Under the pieces are notes generated by a model. That model saw nothing but the letters and a program-made list of their open reading frames with translations, was not told where the DNA came from and did not search any database. From NCBI GenBank assembly GCA_965222645.1, contig OZ244968.1, positions 1,302,001 to 1,366,000 on the forward strand: 64,000 nt of DNA, in the 5' to 3' direction. Source of the DNA: JABDMH01 sp965222645. Lineage in GTDB: Bacteria > Bacteroidota > Bacteroidia > Chitinophagales > Saprospiraceae. Shown one piece after another: positions 32,417 through 42,321 of this stretch (its first letter is position 1; each line of letters begins with the position of its first letter). The position numbers and the translations under genes are program-made.

Positions 32417-33358
32417 TTATCTGACAATAGGCCCTTGCTTCACTAATGAATTTTCAATACTAAAGACACCAAAGCCGCCCTCGATATTGGAGTGTACATT
32501 ATCGGGTTCTACAAAAGGATTGTCGTCGTTGAACCATATACGCCCAAGACTTTTTTCAAATAGATACCGATCATGTGATATTGCGGTCACCACCACCGTA
32601 ACAAGGCTATCTGGCGTACTGCTGGAGCCAAATCCGTAAGACATGATTCTCACCTTGTTCTTTTGGCCTTCAAAACTGTGATCATTAAAAACGACACGGT
32701 CACCATACGCCTCCTCCACAATTAGGTTATCACCACCCAGGTAAATTTGTCTGGTTCTCACAATAAATGTATCGCGATCAGTAAATGGAGACCGAAAATG
32801 CAGTGTATCATCCGTTTGTAGATATGCAGATACCAAATAAAAGTTTTCTTCACCAGGGTGATCTGTCAATTCGACGGTGAGTTCATCCAGGTCGTATCCA
32901 TCGAAATCTTTTGTCGCGTCTACCTTGTAGACTATATCACCCACCTCAGGGGTAGAAGGCACAACAGCCTCTGCCGAAATAGGAGAAAAATCAGGATGAT
33001 CTACAGTCACTGAAACACGGTCTCCCGGTTGAAAAATATCACTGGATTTGTGGGTAGAAAAATAATCCATCCGCTTATCGTAAAATTCTAAATTATTTGC
33101 AAAAGGGATTTCTAAATTCTGGTTTTCCTTTTCCAAGGTCACCTTCGCATCGCTTAAGGACCTCTTGTCATTGTCATTTTCCAAGATAGTTTGAGAATGA
33201 CTCATATAAAGTCTTAAGCTGTCAGTCGAAACATCAAAATGAGAGATCAACACCATCTTATTTTCAATTTTGGGAACTTCGATTTCTACCACACTCTCAA
33301 ACAAATCGTCGCATGATGCAAGAAGGAAACAAATAAAAACAAAAATCCATCTTTCCAT
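32417..33358 (-). CDS. DUF4249 lipoprotein
   Basis: 313 residues with a lipoprotein signal (Cys16, LLASCDDL). The DUF4249 pattern is present: VVEIEVPKIENKMVLISHFD, SDAKVTLEKENQ, PGDRVSVTVDHPDF, and a long beta-rich C-terminus. Genes of this family almost always follow a TonB-dependent receptor gene, as here (4 bases apart). They are presumed surface lipoproteins that help the receptor bind an unknown ligand. Confidence 0.85.
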   Translation of the reverse strand: MERWIFVFICFLLASCDDLFESVVEIEVPKIENKMVLISHFDVSTDSLRLYMSHSQTILENDNDKRSLSDAKVTLEKENQNLEIPFANNLEFYDKRMDYFSTHKSSDIFQPGDRVSVTVDHPDFSPISAEAVVPSTPEVGDIVYKVDATKDFDGYDLDELTVELTDHPGEENFYLVSAYLQTDDTLHFRSPFTDRDTFIVRTRQIYLGGDNLIVEEAYGDRVVFNDHSFEGQKNKVRIMSYGFGSSSTPDSLVTVVVTAISHDRYLFEKSLGRIWFNDDNPFVEPDNVHSNIEGGFGVFSIENSLVKQGPIVR

Positions 33359-33362
33359 TTAT

Positions 33363-35750
33363 TCAGAATTTAAATCCATAGCTAAAATATGGTATGATAA
33401 AGGGAATCAAACTAACCTCCTTAAACTTCGTTGTCACATTTTCCCCTGTATCCGGATTGTACTCATAATGTCTGGATGCATAAACGAAGTAAGGGTTCTT
33501 ATGAAAATATGTGTTGTATGCACCAAATGACCATGTGCGACGATGCCTCTTTTTCTGTTTTGAAAACTGCAAACCGATGTCGAGACGGTGATAATTAGTC
33601 ATCCGGAACCTGTTTTTATCACCAAGTTGTTTTATCTCATATGGATATCCCCGTCCGTCACTATTCGGCACAAATACATCGTATTTTTCAAAAGGGAGTG
33701 TGATTGCGTTACCTGTACCGTATACCCATGATCCGGATAAAGAAATCCGGTCGCTGAAATCGTGGTTTAACACGATCGCAATATCATGCCTTCGATCATA
33801 CTTAAACGGAAAAGAATTGCCATTGTTTATCTCCTCAAATGTCCGGTTATTAAATGACAAAGTATAGCCCAGCCATCCCGTTGTCTTTCCCGTCTTCCGT
33901 TGTACAAAAAATTCTGCGCCGTAGGTTTCACCTTCACCCTGGGTAATCTTATTCTCCCAATTATTATCGAGACCAAACAAAAAACTCGAGCCGGGTTTAA
34001 GGCTCACGACATGCTTCATTTTCTTGTAGTAACTTTCGACACTTATCTCAAAATCACGAAAGCTCTTTGCCACTCCAGCTGCCACCTGCCATGCACGTTG
34101 GGGTTTGACATTTTCAGTACTGGGTACCCAAAGATCAGTAGGGAGGGATAATGCCTCTGTTGCCAAAAGGTTTATATACTGGGCCATCGTATTAAAACTC
34201 ATCTTCAGCGACCACCTGCTGTCAAACAGATACCGGGCGCTGATGCGGGGTTGCAACGACGTATAAAACGCATCTTCTACTATAAATCCGGATGCGTGCA
34301 GACCCAGATTTAACCGCAATCTATCCAGTGCGATCTCGTCTTCTGCGTATACATACAGCTCGGAAGAAAATGCCTTTGTGCTCCCCAACAATGTGTCGAG
34401 ATCGATGTCTGCATCACTGACCTTAAAACTCAGCGCCCCGGGATCGTAGCGATGACGCGTCACCCCGGTTCCAAATCTCAAATAGTGATCGGGATTGGGA
34501 AGCCATTCCAGATCCCACTTTAATCCGAAATCCTGAATACCCGAAAGATACTTTGTTTTAAAGGTTGTTTCCTCGCCGCCTATTCTTTCTTCAACTTCGA
34601 TTTTTGAGTCAAAGCGATAATCACTAAAAATTGCCGTTGTATTACTAAATACCTTTGGGGATATTTTCCAGTTCCATCTTGCAGCGCTGATCCAGTTTCC
34701 CCAATCCAACCCTCCAGCAAAATTTGTTGCACCATCTTTTACCTTGCTAAAAAACACGTCAGCACCAGCATAAAAGGATAAATCCAGCCGGTGGTTGCCA
34801 TTGAATTTGTGATTAATTTTTGCATTGAGATCATAAAAATGCAATTTGGGCTTGAGTGAGACACCGTCTTGCTTTGCAGCACTCTTAGCAATTGGTTTCG
34901 CGATCAAATCCAGGTAAGTTCTCCGGCCACTAATTAAAAAGGAAGTTTTCTCTTTTTTAATCGGACCTTCAAGGGTGAGCTTTGAGGTTATCAAACCTAT
35001 CGAACCCTCACCATGAAATGATTGATTGTTGCCATCCTTCATAGAAATATTTAGGACCGAAGATAATCTTCCCCCATAGCGAGCTGGAAATCCTCCTTTA
35101 AGTAAACTGACATTTTTTATTGCATCGGCATTAAAAACAGAAAACAATCCCGCTATATGAGAAATGGAATAAACCGGTACTCCATCCAGCAGAATCAGAT
35201 TTTGATCCGGACTGCCCCCCCGTACATACATGCCAGTCTGCCCTTCTCCCCCGGACTGCACTCCCGGGAGTAGTTGCAGCGCCTTTATTACATCTACTTC
35301 ACCCAATAATGCCGGTACCTTTTTGATTTGCTGAATAGGGACATCAATTTTACTCATTTGGACATTTTCCTCGATGCGATCCACTTTCGATGCTTTGACA
35401 TTCACCTCTTCCAAGACCACTGATGAAGTCAGAGCAAAATCTAAATCGATGTTTTTGTCCAGTAGTATTTCCTGTTGTACTCCCTGATATCCGATAAATG
35501 AAATTTCCAGAAAAACCGTATCGCCTGGCAGAGTAATAGAATAAAATCCATAGCTGTTACTGACAGTGCCCTTTGCACTTTTCCGATCAAAGACATTGGC
35601 GCCAATCATCTTTTCTCCAGTGCTCTCATCGGTAATGTAGCCGCTTAGTGTATAAGATTGTGCAACCGTATTTCCGCAAAAGGACAAAAAAAAGAAAGTA
35701 AACAGAAGTGAAATAAAGAGTGCGGCCGGTTGATTCATAGGTCTTTGCAA
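33363..35750 (-). CDS. TonB-dependent receptor paired with DUF4249
   Basis: 795 residues. After the signal peptide comes a CarboxypepD-like domain (YTLSGYITDESTGEKMIGAN), then the plug (ALQLLPGVQSGGEGQTGMYV, DQNLILLDGVPVY) and the barrel ending in FSYGFKF. Two-gene unit with the DUF4249 lipoprotein. The ligand cannot be read from sequence; no metal or siderophore genes are adjacent. Confidence 0.9.
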   Translation of the reverse strand: MQRPMNQPAALFISLLFTFFFLSFCGNTVAQSYTLSGYITDESTGEKMIGANVFDRKSAKGTVSNSYGFYSITLPGDTVFLEISFIGYQGVQQEILLDKNIDLDFALTSSVVLEEVNVKASKVDRIEENVQMSKIDVPIQQIKKVPALLGEVDVIKALQLLPGVQSGGEGQTGMYVRGGSPDQNLILLDGVPVYSISHIAGLFSVFNADAIKNVSLLKGGFPARYGGRLSSVLNISMKDGNNQSFHGEGSIGLITSKLTLEGPIKKEKTSFLISGRRTYLDLIAKPIAKSAAKQDGVSLKPKLHFYDLNAKINHKFNGNHRLDLSFYAGADVFFSKVKDGATNFAGGLDWGNWISAARWNWKISPKVFSNTTAIFSDYRFDSKIEVEERIGGEETTFKTKYLSGIQDFGLKWDLEWLPNPDHYLRFGTGVTRHRYDPGALSFKVSDADIDLDTLLGSTKAFSSELYVYAEDEIALDRLRLNLGLHASGFIVEDAFYTSLQPRISARYLFDSRWSLKMSFNTMAQYINLLATEALSLPTDLWVPSTENVKPQRAWQVAAGVAKSFRDFEISVESYYKKMKHVVSLKPGSSFLFGLDNNWENKITQGEGETYGAEFFVQRKTGKTTGWLGYTLSFNNRTFEEINNGNSFPFKYDRRHDIAIVLNHDFSDRISLSGSWVYGTGNAITLPFEKYDVFVPNSDGRGYPYEIKQLGDKNRFRMTNYHRLDIGLQFSKQKKRHRRTWSFGAYNTYFHKNPYFVYASRHYEYNPDTGENVTTKFKEVSLIPFIIPYFSYGFKF

Positions 35751-36055
35751 TGAGATAAAAAACGACGGAACGAATGAAAGATTGCACCTCTCCGCAATTT
35801 TAACATCAAAACGAAAGCACGGCGATCCCGCTGCTCAACTACCCACTTATTAAGTGAACCTTAACAGGTCAGCAATCCTTTCTGCCTGGCCATTTACTAA
35901 AAAAGCGACCTGGAGGAGAAATTCCGGACTATCCCAATCCCAAGATGCCAGAATCGATTAGCTCCTTTTCAGGGGAATATTGCACATTAAGTTCCTGCCC
36001 AATGGATCGATTGAGAATCTTTGCGAGTGTATTTTTTCACGTGGAGCCAAAGATT
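35751..36055. other. Intergenic region, no gene seen
   Basis: 305 bases upstream of the receptor gene and downstream of the phosphofructokinase stop. It should hold the receptor promoter. I see no conserved element, only AT-rich patches and a short ACTTATTAAGT symmetry near 35847. Confidence 0.4.
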
Positions 36056-37261
36056 CTACTCGCTGGCCATAATAAACAATGGCAACATTTCGAAGTCGCG
36101 ATATACAGGATGCAATTTTTCTACATCGTAGTGCTTTTTCACATTGACCAGTTTTTTTGTAGCAGTGACAACCTCAATGGGCACGTGGTCATACCGGCCA
36201 TTCTTGAGCACCACAAGCCTTCCGTGAATTCCTCTCAAAATTAAATCCAGGGCCATCGTGCCATAGGCCATCGGGACAATCGAATCGATGGCATCCGGAT
36301 CCCCGCATCGTACCAGGTACCCCAGCTTCTGGGTAATATTGTTTACAGTCTGACCATTGTTGTATTTGGGAGATAACTCCTTTAATTTGGCCGAAACCAT
36401 ATCACCGATACCTCCCAGCTTTGCATGACCATAGGCATCCTTCTCTGCATCTTTAAACATCATTTGCCCTCCCTCAAACATCGCTCCCTCAGATACCAGA
36501 ACAATAGAATAATTACTGGGGTTATTCCTCCGGTCTTCGGTCATCAACTCGGCCAGGTGCTCGATATTGAATGGATGTTCAGGTATTAAGCACCGGTGAG
36601 CAGCTCCAGCCATTGTGGGCAGCATGGCTGTAAAACCCGCGTAGCGCCCAAAAACTTCCAAAACCATAAACCGCTCGTGTGATCCTGCAGAGGTACGGAG
36701 GTTGTTCGTCATATGAATAGTACGCGTGATGCATGTACTAAATCCGATACAGTAATCCGTCCCGGGCACATCATTGTCCATCGTCTTTGGAATGGCATTG
36801 ACATTTACTCCCTGCTTGAAAAGATGTACCGCATAGCTCAATGTATCGTCGCCACCAATAGTGATCAAATAGTCTATCCCTATCCACTCCAGGTTTTTTA
36901 TGACCTCTGGCGTCATATCGTTGATATCCTCCCCATAGGAATCCTTCAGGTGATCGGGAACCCTCTCCCGCGATACCCTGCTCGGCTTAGTCCTCGAACT
37001 ATGCAAGAAAGTTCCCCCGGTTCTGGCCGCTCTGTCAACCACACTCTTGGTGAGCTCGATGAAATTGTTGGAGTTATCATATTTTTTGTCACGGACTACA
37101 TCGATGATGCCACCCCATCCCCTCCGAAGGCCGATGATCGTGTAGCCCTCTCGCAATGCCCTGACGGTCACAGCCCTAATCGCAGGATTAAGCCCCGGCA
37201 CATCACCACCACCGGTTAATATCCCAATGGTACCCTTTGATTTGACAGCTTTCTTAGCCAT
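36056..37261 (-). CDS. Phosphofructokinase, pyrophosphate-type motifs
   Basis: 401 residues, a PFK fold with GILTGGGDVPGLNPAIRAV at the N-terminus. Two diagnostic places carry the residues typical of PPi-dependent enzymes: GGDDT at 136-140 (Asp where ATP enzymes have Gly) and PKTMDND at 158-164 (Lys where ATP enzymes have Gly). It should catalyse the reversible conversion of fructose 6-phosphate to fructose 1,6-bisphosphate with pyrophosphate. It lies two genes after a separate ATP-type pfkA. The donor is inferred from motifs only. Confidence 0.88.
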   Translation of the reverse strand: MAKKAVKSKGTIGILTGGGDVPGLNPAIRAVTVRALREGYTIIGLRRGWGGIIDVVRDKKYDNSNNFIELTKSVVDRAARTGGTFLHSSRTKPSRVSRERVPDHLKDSYGEDINDMTPEVIKNLEWIGIDYLITIGGDDTLSYAVHLFKQGVNVNAIPKTMDNDVPGTDYCIGFSTCITRTIHMTNNLRTSAGSHERFMVLEVFGRYAGFTAMLPTMAGAAHRCLIPEHPFNIEHLAELMTEDRRNNPSNYSIVLVSEGAMFEGGQMMFKDAEKDAYGHAKLGGIGDMVSAKLKELSPKYNNGQTVNNITQKLGYLVRCGDPDAIDSIVPMAYGTMALDLILRGIHGRLVVLKNGRYDHVPIEVVTATKKLVNVKKHYDVEKLHPVYRDFEMLPLFIMASE

Positions 37262-37441
37262 AATATTTGGTTGTCGTTTTTTAAAAAGAAGCGCAAAATA
37301 AGAAAAGCAATATTTCTACGCCTTCATCACATTGCACTTTTTATTGCCAAAGTGCTAAAAGTTTCCCTTATCCGATATCAGATTAAAAAATGAGCGATAT
37401 ACCGAACATGTCCAAAAATGCCATGTATATCAAGAACGTTT

Positions 37442-37768
37442 CTACGACGCGCCCTCGACAAAGCTGACGGAATCTCTTATCCAGCTCTCATACGCACTGT
37501 TTGCTTCTGCCTCCCAATAGGCAATACAGGGGACATCATAGGGATGATTTGTGATGATCAGCTTTTCGACCCTGTCTAGAAGCTCGGGAATGGTCTTCAG
37601 GATAGCGACCCACTCGTCTTCTTTTTCGATCCCGGATTCCCACCAGTACATAGATCCAATCGGCGAGATATTGGCACATGCCACATATTTTTCATCCAAT
37701 AACTTGCTGGCCATTTTCTCAGCCGTATTGCGATCCGGAAAAGTCGTATAGATCATCAAAAATGCCAT
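37442..37768 (-). CDS. cutA: CutA1 divalent-cation tolerance protein
   Basis: About 108 residues from ATG 37768 (MAFLMIYTTFPDR); an upstream ATG at 37792 would overlap pfkA more deeply and adds non-conserved residues. Family motifs: A-C-A-N-I-S-P-I, SMYWWESGIEKEDEW and HPYDVPCI. Small trimeric protein of the PII-like fold, named from copper tolerance in E. coli though its true role is unsettled. Its start overlaps the pfkA stop region within a dense operon. Confidence 0.92.
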   Translation of the reverse strand: MAFLMIYTTFPDRNTAEKMASKLLDEKYVACANISPIGSMYWWESGIEKEDEWVAILKTIPELLDRVEKLIITNHPYDVPCIAYWEAEANSAYESWIRDSVSFVEGAS

Positions 37769-37769
37769 C

Positions 37770-38753
37770 CTACAATGAAAATAACTCCGCAAGATTAAGT
37801 AGATCCTTGTCTATAGATTTCACTTTTTTTATCGCATCCTTCATCGGAACGTAGACGATCCGGTTATCTTGCAGACCGCACAACACATTTCTTTGGCCTT
37901 TCATCAATCCAACCACTGCAGCGTTTCCGGTTCTGCTCGCCCTCATCCGGTCCATGGCTGTCGGAGATCCTCCTCTCTGCAGATGACCGATCACTGCCAC
38001 CCTGACCTTGTAGTCCGGAAATCTTTTAGCGACCATTGCTGCTACTTCATGCGTTGTTCCATTCTCGTTACCCTCGGCCACGACCACGAGGCCGAAGAGT
38101 CTTTTTCGCTTCAGCATCTTTTTTAAGAAACTCATCATGGTCTCCACGTCCTGGCTGAGCTCGGGTAGGAGCACTGATGCAGCTCCACTCGCCACTGATG
38201 TGTACAGAGCGATATAACCTGAATGCCTTCCCATGACCTCGATAAAGAACAATCTATTGTGCGAATCAGCCGTGTCCCTTATCTTATCAACCGCATCTAC
38301 AGCTGTATTCACCGCTGTGTCAAATCCTATGGAATAATCCGTTCCGTACAAATCATTATCTATTGTACCAGCCAGTCCGACTACCGGAATGTCAAATTCT
38401 TTTTCAAAGATATTGGCACCTGTCAATGTGCCATTTCCTCCAATGGCAACGAGGGCATCAATATCATGTGCCGTCAATGTTTCGAAAGCTGTCTGCCGTC
38501 CTTTCTTTGTCCTGAATTCCTGGCTGCGGGCAGTCTTGAGAATAGTACCGCCCCGGTGAATGATATTTGCAACATCTTTGATTTCCAACCTTTTAATATC
38601 TCCGTTAATCATTCCTTCGTAGCCATTATGGATACCATAAACATGCAAATCATGAAAGGATCCCGTGCGCACCACCGCCCTGATTGCAGCATTCATTCCG
38701 GGGGCATCTCCCCCTGAACAAAATACACCTATACGTTTTATGTCCTTACTCAT
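37770..38753 (-). CDS. pfkA: ATP-type 6-phosphofructokinase
   Basis: 327 residues, the length of bacterial PfkA. SGGDAPGMNAAIRAVVR binds the nucleotide; TIDND (130-134) carries the catalytic Asp in the context AGTIDNDLYGTD. The Gly at 129 and at 108 are of the ATP type. The usual GGDG reads GGNGT (105-109) with Asn107 in place of the Mg-binding Asp. It starts inside the last codons of the sugar kinase gene (8-base overlap), so the two are co-translated. First committed step of glycolysis. Confidence 0.93.
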   Translation of the reverse strand: MSKDIKRIGVFCSGGDAPGMNAAIRAVVRTGSFHDLHVYGIHNGYEGMINGDIKRLEIKDVANIIHRGGTILKTARSQEFRTKKGRQTAFETLTAHDIDALVAIGGNGTLTGANIFEKEFDIPVVGLAGTIDNDLYGTDYSIGFDTAVNTAVDAVDKIRDTADSHNRLFFIEVMGRHSGYIALYTSVASGAASVLLPELSQDVETMMSFLKKMLKRKRLFGLVVVAEGNENGTTHEVAAMVAKRFPDYKVRVAVIGHLQRGGSPTAMDRMRASRTGNAAVVGLMKGQRNVLCGLQDNRIVYVPMKDAIKKVKSIDKDLLNLAELFSL

Positions 38754-39591
38754 TTTCTGTGCGTTTAGCTAGATGATAACCCGACAGTCCCTGAATGGGT
38801 CTTCGCAGCACCTCTCCCAGGACCAGTCCATGCCGGTTCAAGCATTGTCCAAATTCAGTGCTAAAATAAAAACCTATTGATCCCACCACGTTAATTATTT
38901 GTTCTGATTCAACCGAACTGAGATGAGATTTAATAAAATCATCAAAAGAATCTGACAGTAACTTCTGGATAAAAGGTTCTTGTTTAATACTTAATACCTC
39001 CGGCACCAATTCCGCAAGAAATTGGTTAGGAGCAATATGGTCCCTGAGTCTGGACACAAAATCGAGACGGTCCCGCGGCAAAATTTCCCCGAAATGATCC
39101 CGGACGCTAGAGGTCATTTGCTGATAATAGTAAGACTTGACTATTCGGCGGCCAATGTCCATACCACTTCCCTCATCACCTAGTGGATAGCCTAGGGAAT
39201 TGCCTGACTCAGCACTTTGTCCGTCGTAGTGACATACACTGCTACCGGTCCCCAACAGGCATACGATCCCTTTGTCGTCCTGGCAAACTGACCTGGCAGC
39301 TCCTAAAATATCGGGATACAATGTATAAGATGAGACAACAACTTTTTCCCTAAAGGCGTCCAGTATCTTTTGCTCATCTTCTTCAGACCCAATACCTGCC
39401 CCGTAATAATGTAGGTCGACGGGGGTTGTACTGACCTTGGTCACAAGGTCATCCAGCATCTTCTGCAATCTGTCCTCTCCCTGTGACTTGGGGTTAAACC
39501 CAATGGAGGAAAAAGTTATCTTATCTGTAAGACCGTGATAGTACCAGTCTGATCCGGTAGCCCCGATATCGCCTATTAATAAAGCACACAT
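38746..39591 (-). CDS. BadF/BcrA-type (N-acetylglucosamine kinase-like) sugar kinase
   Basis: 281 residues with the ASKHA fold: phosphate-1 loop LIGDIGATGSDWY, IVCLLGTGSSVCHYDG (phosphate-2/adenosine) and GYPLGDEGSGMDIGRR. Resembles eukaryotic NAGK and bacterial glucosamine kinase-like proteins common in Bacteroidota. Phosphorylates an amino sugar, probably GlcNAc, feeding hexose phosphate to the neighbouring PfkA. The substrate is not proven by the sequence. Confidence 0.85.
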   Translation of the reverse strand: MCALLIGDIGATGSDWYYHGLTDKITFSSIGFNPKSQGEDRLQKMLDDLVTKVSTTPVDLHYYGAGIGSEEDEQKILDAFREKVVVSSYTLYPDILGAARSVCQDDKGIVCLLGTGSSVCHYDGQSAESGNSLGYPLGDEGSGMDIGRRIVKSYYYQQMTSSVRDHFGEILPRDRLDFVSRLRDHIAPNQFLAELVPEVLSIKQEPFIQKLLSDSFDDFIKSHLSSVESEQIINVVGSIGFYFSTEFGQCLNRHGLVLGEVLRRPIQGLSGYHLAKRTENE

Positions 39592-39621
39592 TTCTAAGAT
39601 CTCTGGTTGAAGATTAAAAAA

Positions 39622-40572
39622 CTATTCATGATAGAAATCGATGGTAAAGTTAGATGTTTCTTTCTTCTTGGTGGGAACGTTCCAAAAGCCATCGTACACA
39701 ATTTTCTGTGGGATATAGAAATCGGTATGCTCGGTCAATTCTACCTCCATAGAAATATCAAATTGATAAAGGGCTTTGAAATGAGCCAGTCTGTAGGATC
39801 TACCCAATACCTGAAAATTCTCTTTCGAAAAATAGGTCGTTAGTTCCTTGATTACTGTCTTATTATTTTGTAGGCTGGCGTATCTGGGTTTTAACCGGGC
39901 CTCAAACACATACGCATCCTTGGTCTCCCTATATTTTTCAGAACGAATAAAAAAATCATACCGACCCACCATTTTCTTTGAAAATATTTCAGTCTTTGAG
40001 CCGATAAATGGTACATTGCTTTTTGAGCCCGGAGCAAATATTAATTTCTTAAGTTCTTCGACATGTCCCTCCATTCCCTTTTTTTGAGATGTGGATTTAT
40101 CGTCACTGTCAAATATGCCACATACGGTATCATGTGTGATAAAAAGGCGGTCATACAAAGAGAAGGTGTAATAGTTCATACTCCTGTTCTTTTTTTTATA
40201 AAGATTTCCAGATTGTGATTCATTGATCATTATTTGATATCTGCACTTGCCATCGATTTTCTGCCTTCTACTGGCACTATACCGAGCACGTTCATTCTTC
40301 CTTCGATCAAAAAAGACCATCTGCGTGCTGAATAAATAGGGTGTTTGACGCAATTTCTTAAAGGCGGAATAAAAGGTGCTGTCATTTCGCACAAATTCAA
40401 TGAAATCGCTAACTGAAAATTCTCCCCTGGTCGCGGTTACAACTACAGAGTCCAGATATACTACGCTGGCGATATGGCGATTGATCTCATCCTGGGAGAA
40501 GAGAATTTGAGAAGGACCAATACAGAGTAATAGTACCAAATGAAGCTTTCGGGGTAATCCCTTTTTCATCAA
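39622..40572 (-). CDS. Secreted protein of unknown function
   Basis: 316 residues with a signal peptide (LHLVLLLCIGPSQILFSQ). A short DSVVVTATRGEFSVSDFIEF segment near 38-57 recalls a conserved Bacteroidota exported family in which a plug-like phrase is followed by a beta-rich body. No catalytic motif is evident. The start codon abuts the histidine kinase stop, so it is in the operon. Possibly a cell-envelope protein. Confidence 0.65.
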   Translation of the reverse strand: MMKKGLPRKLHLVLLLCIGPSQILFSQDEINRHIASVVYLDSVVVTATRGEFSVSDFIEFVRNDSTFYSAFKKLRQTPYLFSTQMVFFDRRKNERARYSASRRQKIDGKCRYQIMINESQSGNLYKKKNRSMNYYTFSLYDRLFITHDTVCGIFDSDDKSTSQKKGMEGHVEELKKLIFAPGSKSNVPFIGSKTEIFSKKMVGRYDFFIRSEKYRETKDAYVFEARLKPRYASLQNNKTVIKELTTYFSKENFQVLGRSYRLAHFKALYQFDISMEVELTEHTDFYIPQKIVYDGFWNVPTKKKETSNFTIDFYHE

Positions 40573-41622
40573 TTAGGCTTTGGCAAGAGTAAACCCGAAT
40601 GTAGATCCAAGGCCCGGAGAGCTGCGTACATTGATAGTCTGACCATGTGCATCCATTATATGTTTGACGATCGAAAGACCAAGTCCGGAACCGCCAGCCT
40701 CCCTGGATCTGCTCTTATCCACACGGTAAAAACGGTCAAATACATGTTTTAGGTGCTCCTCACTTATACCGAGTCCATCATCGGCCACCTCGACAAGAAT
40801 ATATTTATGCATATCGTAAAAACTGACCTTCGTAGTACCGCCTTGTTTACCATATTTGATCGAGTTGATAATGAGATTATCGAGTACTCTTCTAATGTAT
40901 TCCCGATCTGCACTTACATGGAATGGATGAGCAGCACTTTCTTTAAAAATCAGATTTATGCCCATTTCTTGGGACATTAGCTCATGAGCTTCAAAAACCT
41001 CGCTCACAAGCTCTTTGATCTCAAATTGCCTTTTATCAATAGATAAACTGCCAGACTCCAAACTACTGATTGTCTCAAGATCCTCCACGATCGTAATAAG
41101 GCGGTCCACATTTTTCGACGTGCGGTCCAAATACTTAAGGTTGATACTATCGTCATTAATTCCGCCGTCAATCAAAGTATGCACATATCCCTGAATACTA
41201 AAAATCGGGGTTTTCAATTCATGGGATACATTGCCCAGAAACTCCCTCCTGTAAGTCTCCAGTGTCTTGAGATGTTCGATTTCCTTTACTCTGTCATCTG
41301 CCCAGAGTGAAACCTCTTTTTCTACATCCTCAATGATATGATCATCACTTGCAATTTGCTTCTGCTTTATCCTGGGATCTAACTTTAAGCTGTGTATTGA
41401 TTTGTAAATCAATTTAATTTTTCTAAAAATATATTTCTTGAGGAAGAACAGATTTACTAGATACGATACGACAACTAGAAAAACAAGTAGAAGCATCGAC
41501 CTGAATGTCCAGCTGTCAGAATTTAACAACGCGGTAAGGACCGACCAGATAATCAACATAAAAGCCGTAATCACCATTGCAGAATAAATCGCAATCTGGC
41601 GAGGAGTCAGGTTCTTAAACAT
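40573..41622 (-). CDS. PhoR-like sensor histidine kinase
   Basis: 349 residues. Two membrane segments (~8-32 and ~38-60) with almost no periplasmic loop, then a linker. The HisKA box is FLGNVSHELKTPIFSIQGY (His near 135), and the HATPase has NLIINSIKYGKQ (N box), ADDGLGISEEHLKHVFDRF (G1/F) and GGSGLGLSIVKHI (G2). Autophosphorylates and signals to the regulator whose gene overlaps by 8 bases. The very short external loop suggests a signal from the membrane or a partner, as in PhoR. Confidence 0.92.
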   Translation of the reverse strand: MFKNLTPRQIAIYSAMVITAFMLIIWSVLTALLNSDSWTFRSMLLLVFLVVVSYLVNLFFLKKYIFRKIKLIYKSIHSLKLDPRIKQKQIASDDHIIEDVEKEVSLWADDRVKEIEHLKTLETYRREFLGNVSHELKTPIFSIQGYVHTLIDGGINDDSINLKYLDRTSKNVDRLITIVEDLETISSLESGSLSIDKRQFEIKELVSEVFEAHELMSQEMGINLIFKESAAHPFHVSADREYIRRVLDNLIINSIKYGKQGGTTKVSFYDMHKYILVEVADDGLGISEEHLKHVFDRFYRVDKSRSREAGGSGLGLSIVKHIMDAHGQTINVRSSPGLGSTFGFTLAKA

Positions 41623-42319
41623 TATCCTCTATTTTGTAGCCCACTCCCTTAAGTGTTTTTACAAATTGATCACCGATTTTTTCCCGGATACGCCTGATAT
41701 GCACATCGATCGTCCGTTCGCCCACGATCACGTCATTGTTCCAGATCTTGTGAAAAATCTCTTGCCTGGAAAATACTTTTCCCGGGGATGACATCAGCAA
41801 CTCCAGAATTTGAAACTCCTTTCGGGCAAAATTGATCTTCTCTCCCTCTAGGACGACCTCAAACTTAACAGGATCCAGAGACAAATTACCCACTTCTAAT
41901 TTTACGTTTGATCCATGCTCTCGATGTCTCAGACGAAAAAGTGCATTGAGTCTGCTTCTCAAAACATCCGGCCTGATTGGTTTTACGATAAAATCATCAC
42001 CACCGTAATCAAGCGCTGCGATTTGTGTGTAATCCTCTCCCCTCGCAGTCAGAAAGGCAATTAAAGTCGAATCAAATGCCGGATTACTCCTAAGAACCCT
42101 ACAAACCTCAATCCCATCCATATCAGGCATCATGATGTCCAGAAGAATTAAATCCGGAATCACTTCATTTGCCTTTTCCAAACCCAGCTTGCCGCGATTT
42201 GCAGTGGCAACCTCACACCCGTCATTTTCGAGATTATAACTGATAAAATTGAGGATATCCTCCTCATCATCAATTATCAGAATCTTCTTTTTGTTTAACA
42301 CAGATTTTAGATTCGACAT
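41615..42319 (-). CDS. PhoB-like (OmpR family) response regulator
   Basis: 234 residues. Receiver domain with IIDDEEDI (acidic pocket), phosphoacceptor Asp in LILLDIMMPDMDG (near 61), the Thr of LTARGED and the Lys of FIVKPIRP. The C-terminal winged helix has FARKEFQILELL, SRQEIFHKIWNND and RTIDVHIRRIREKIG. Partner of the overlapping kinase; phosphate or envelope stress regulon is a guess from similarity. Confidence 0.93.
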   Translation of the reverse strand: MSNLKSVLNKKKILIIDDEEDILNFISYNLENDGCEVATANRGKLGLEKANEVIPDLILLDIMMPDMDGIEVCRVLRSNPAFDSTLIAFLTARGEDYTQIAALDYGGDDFIVKPIRPDVLRSRLNALFRLRHREHGSNVKLEVGNLSLDPVKFEVVLEGEKINFARKEFQILELLMSSPGKVFSRQEIFHKIWNNDVIVGERTIDVHIRRIREKIGDQFVKTLKGVGYKIEDNV

Positions 42320-42321
42320 GT

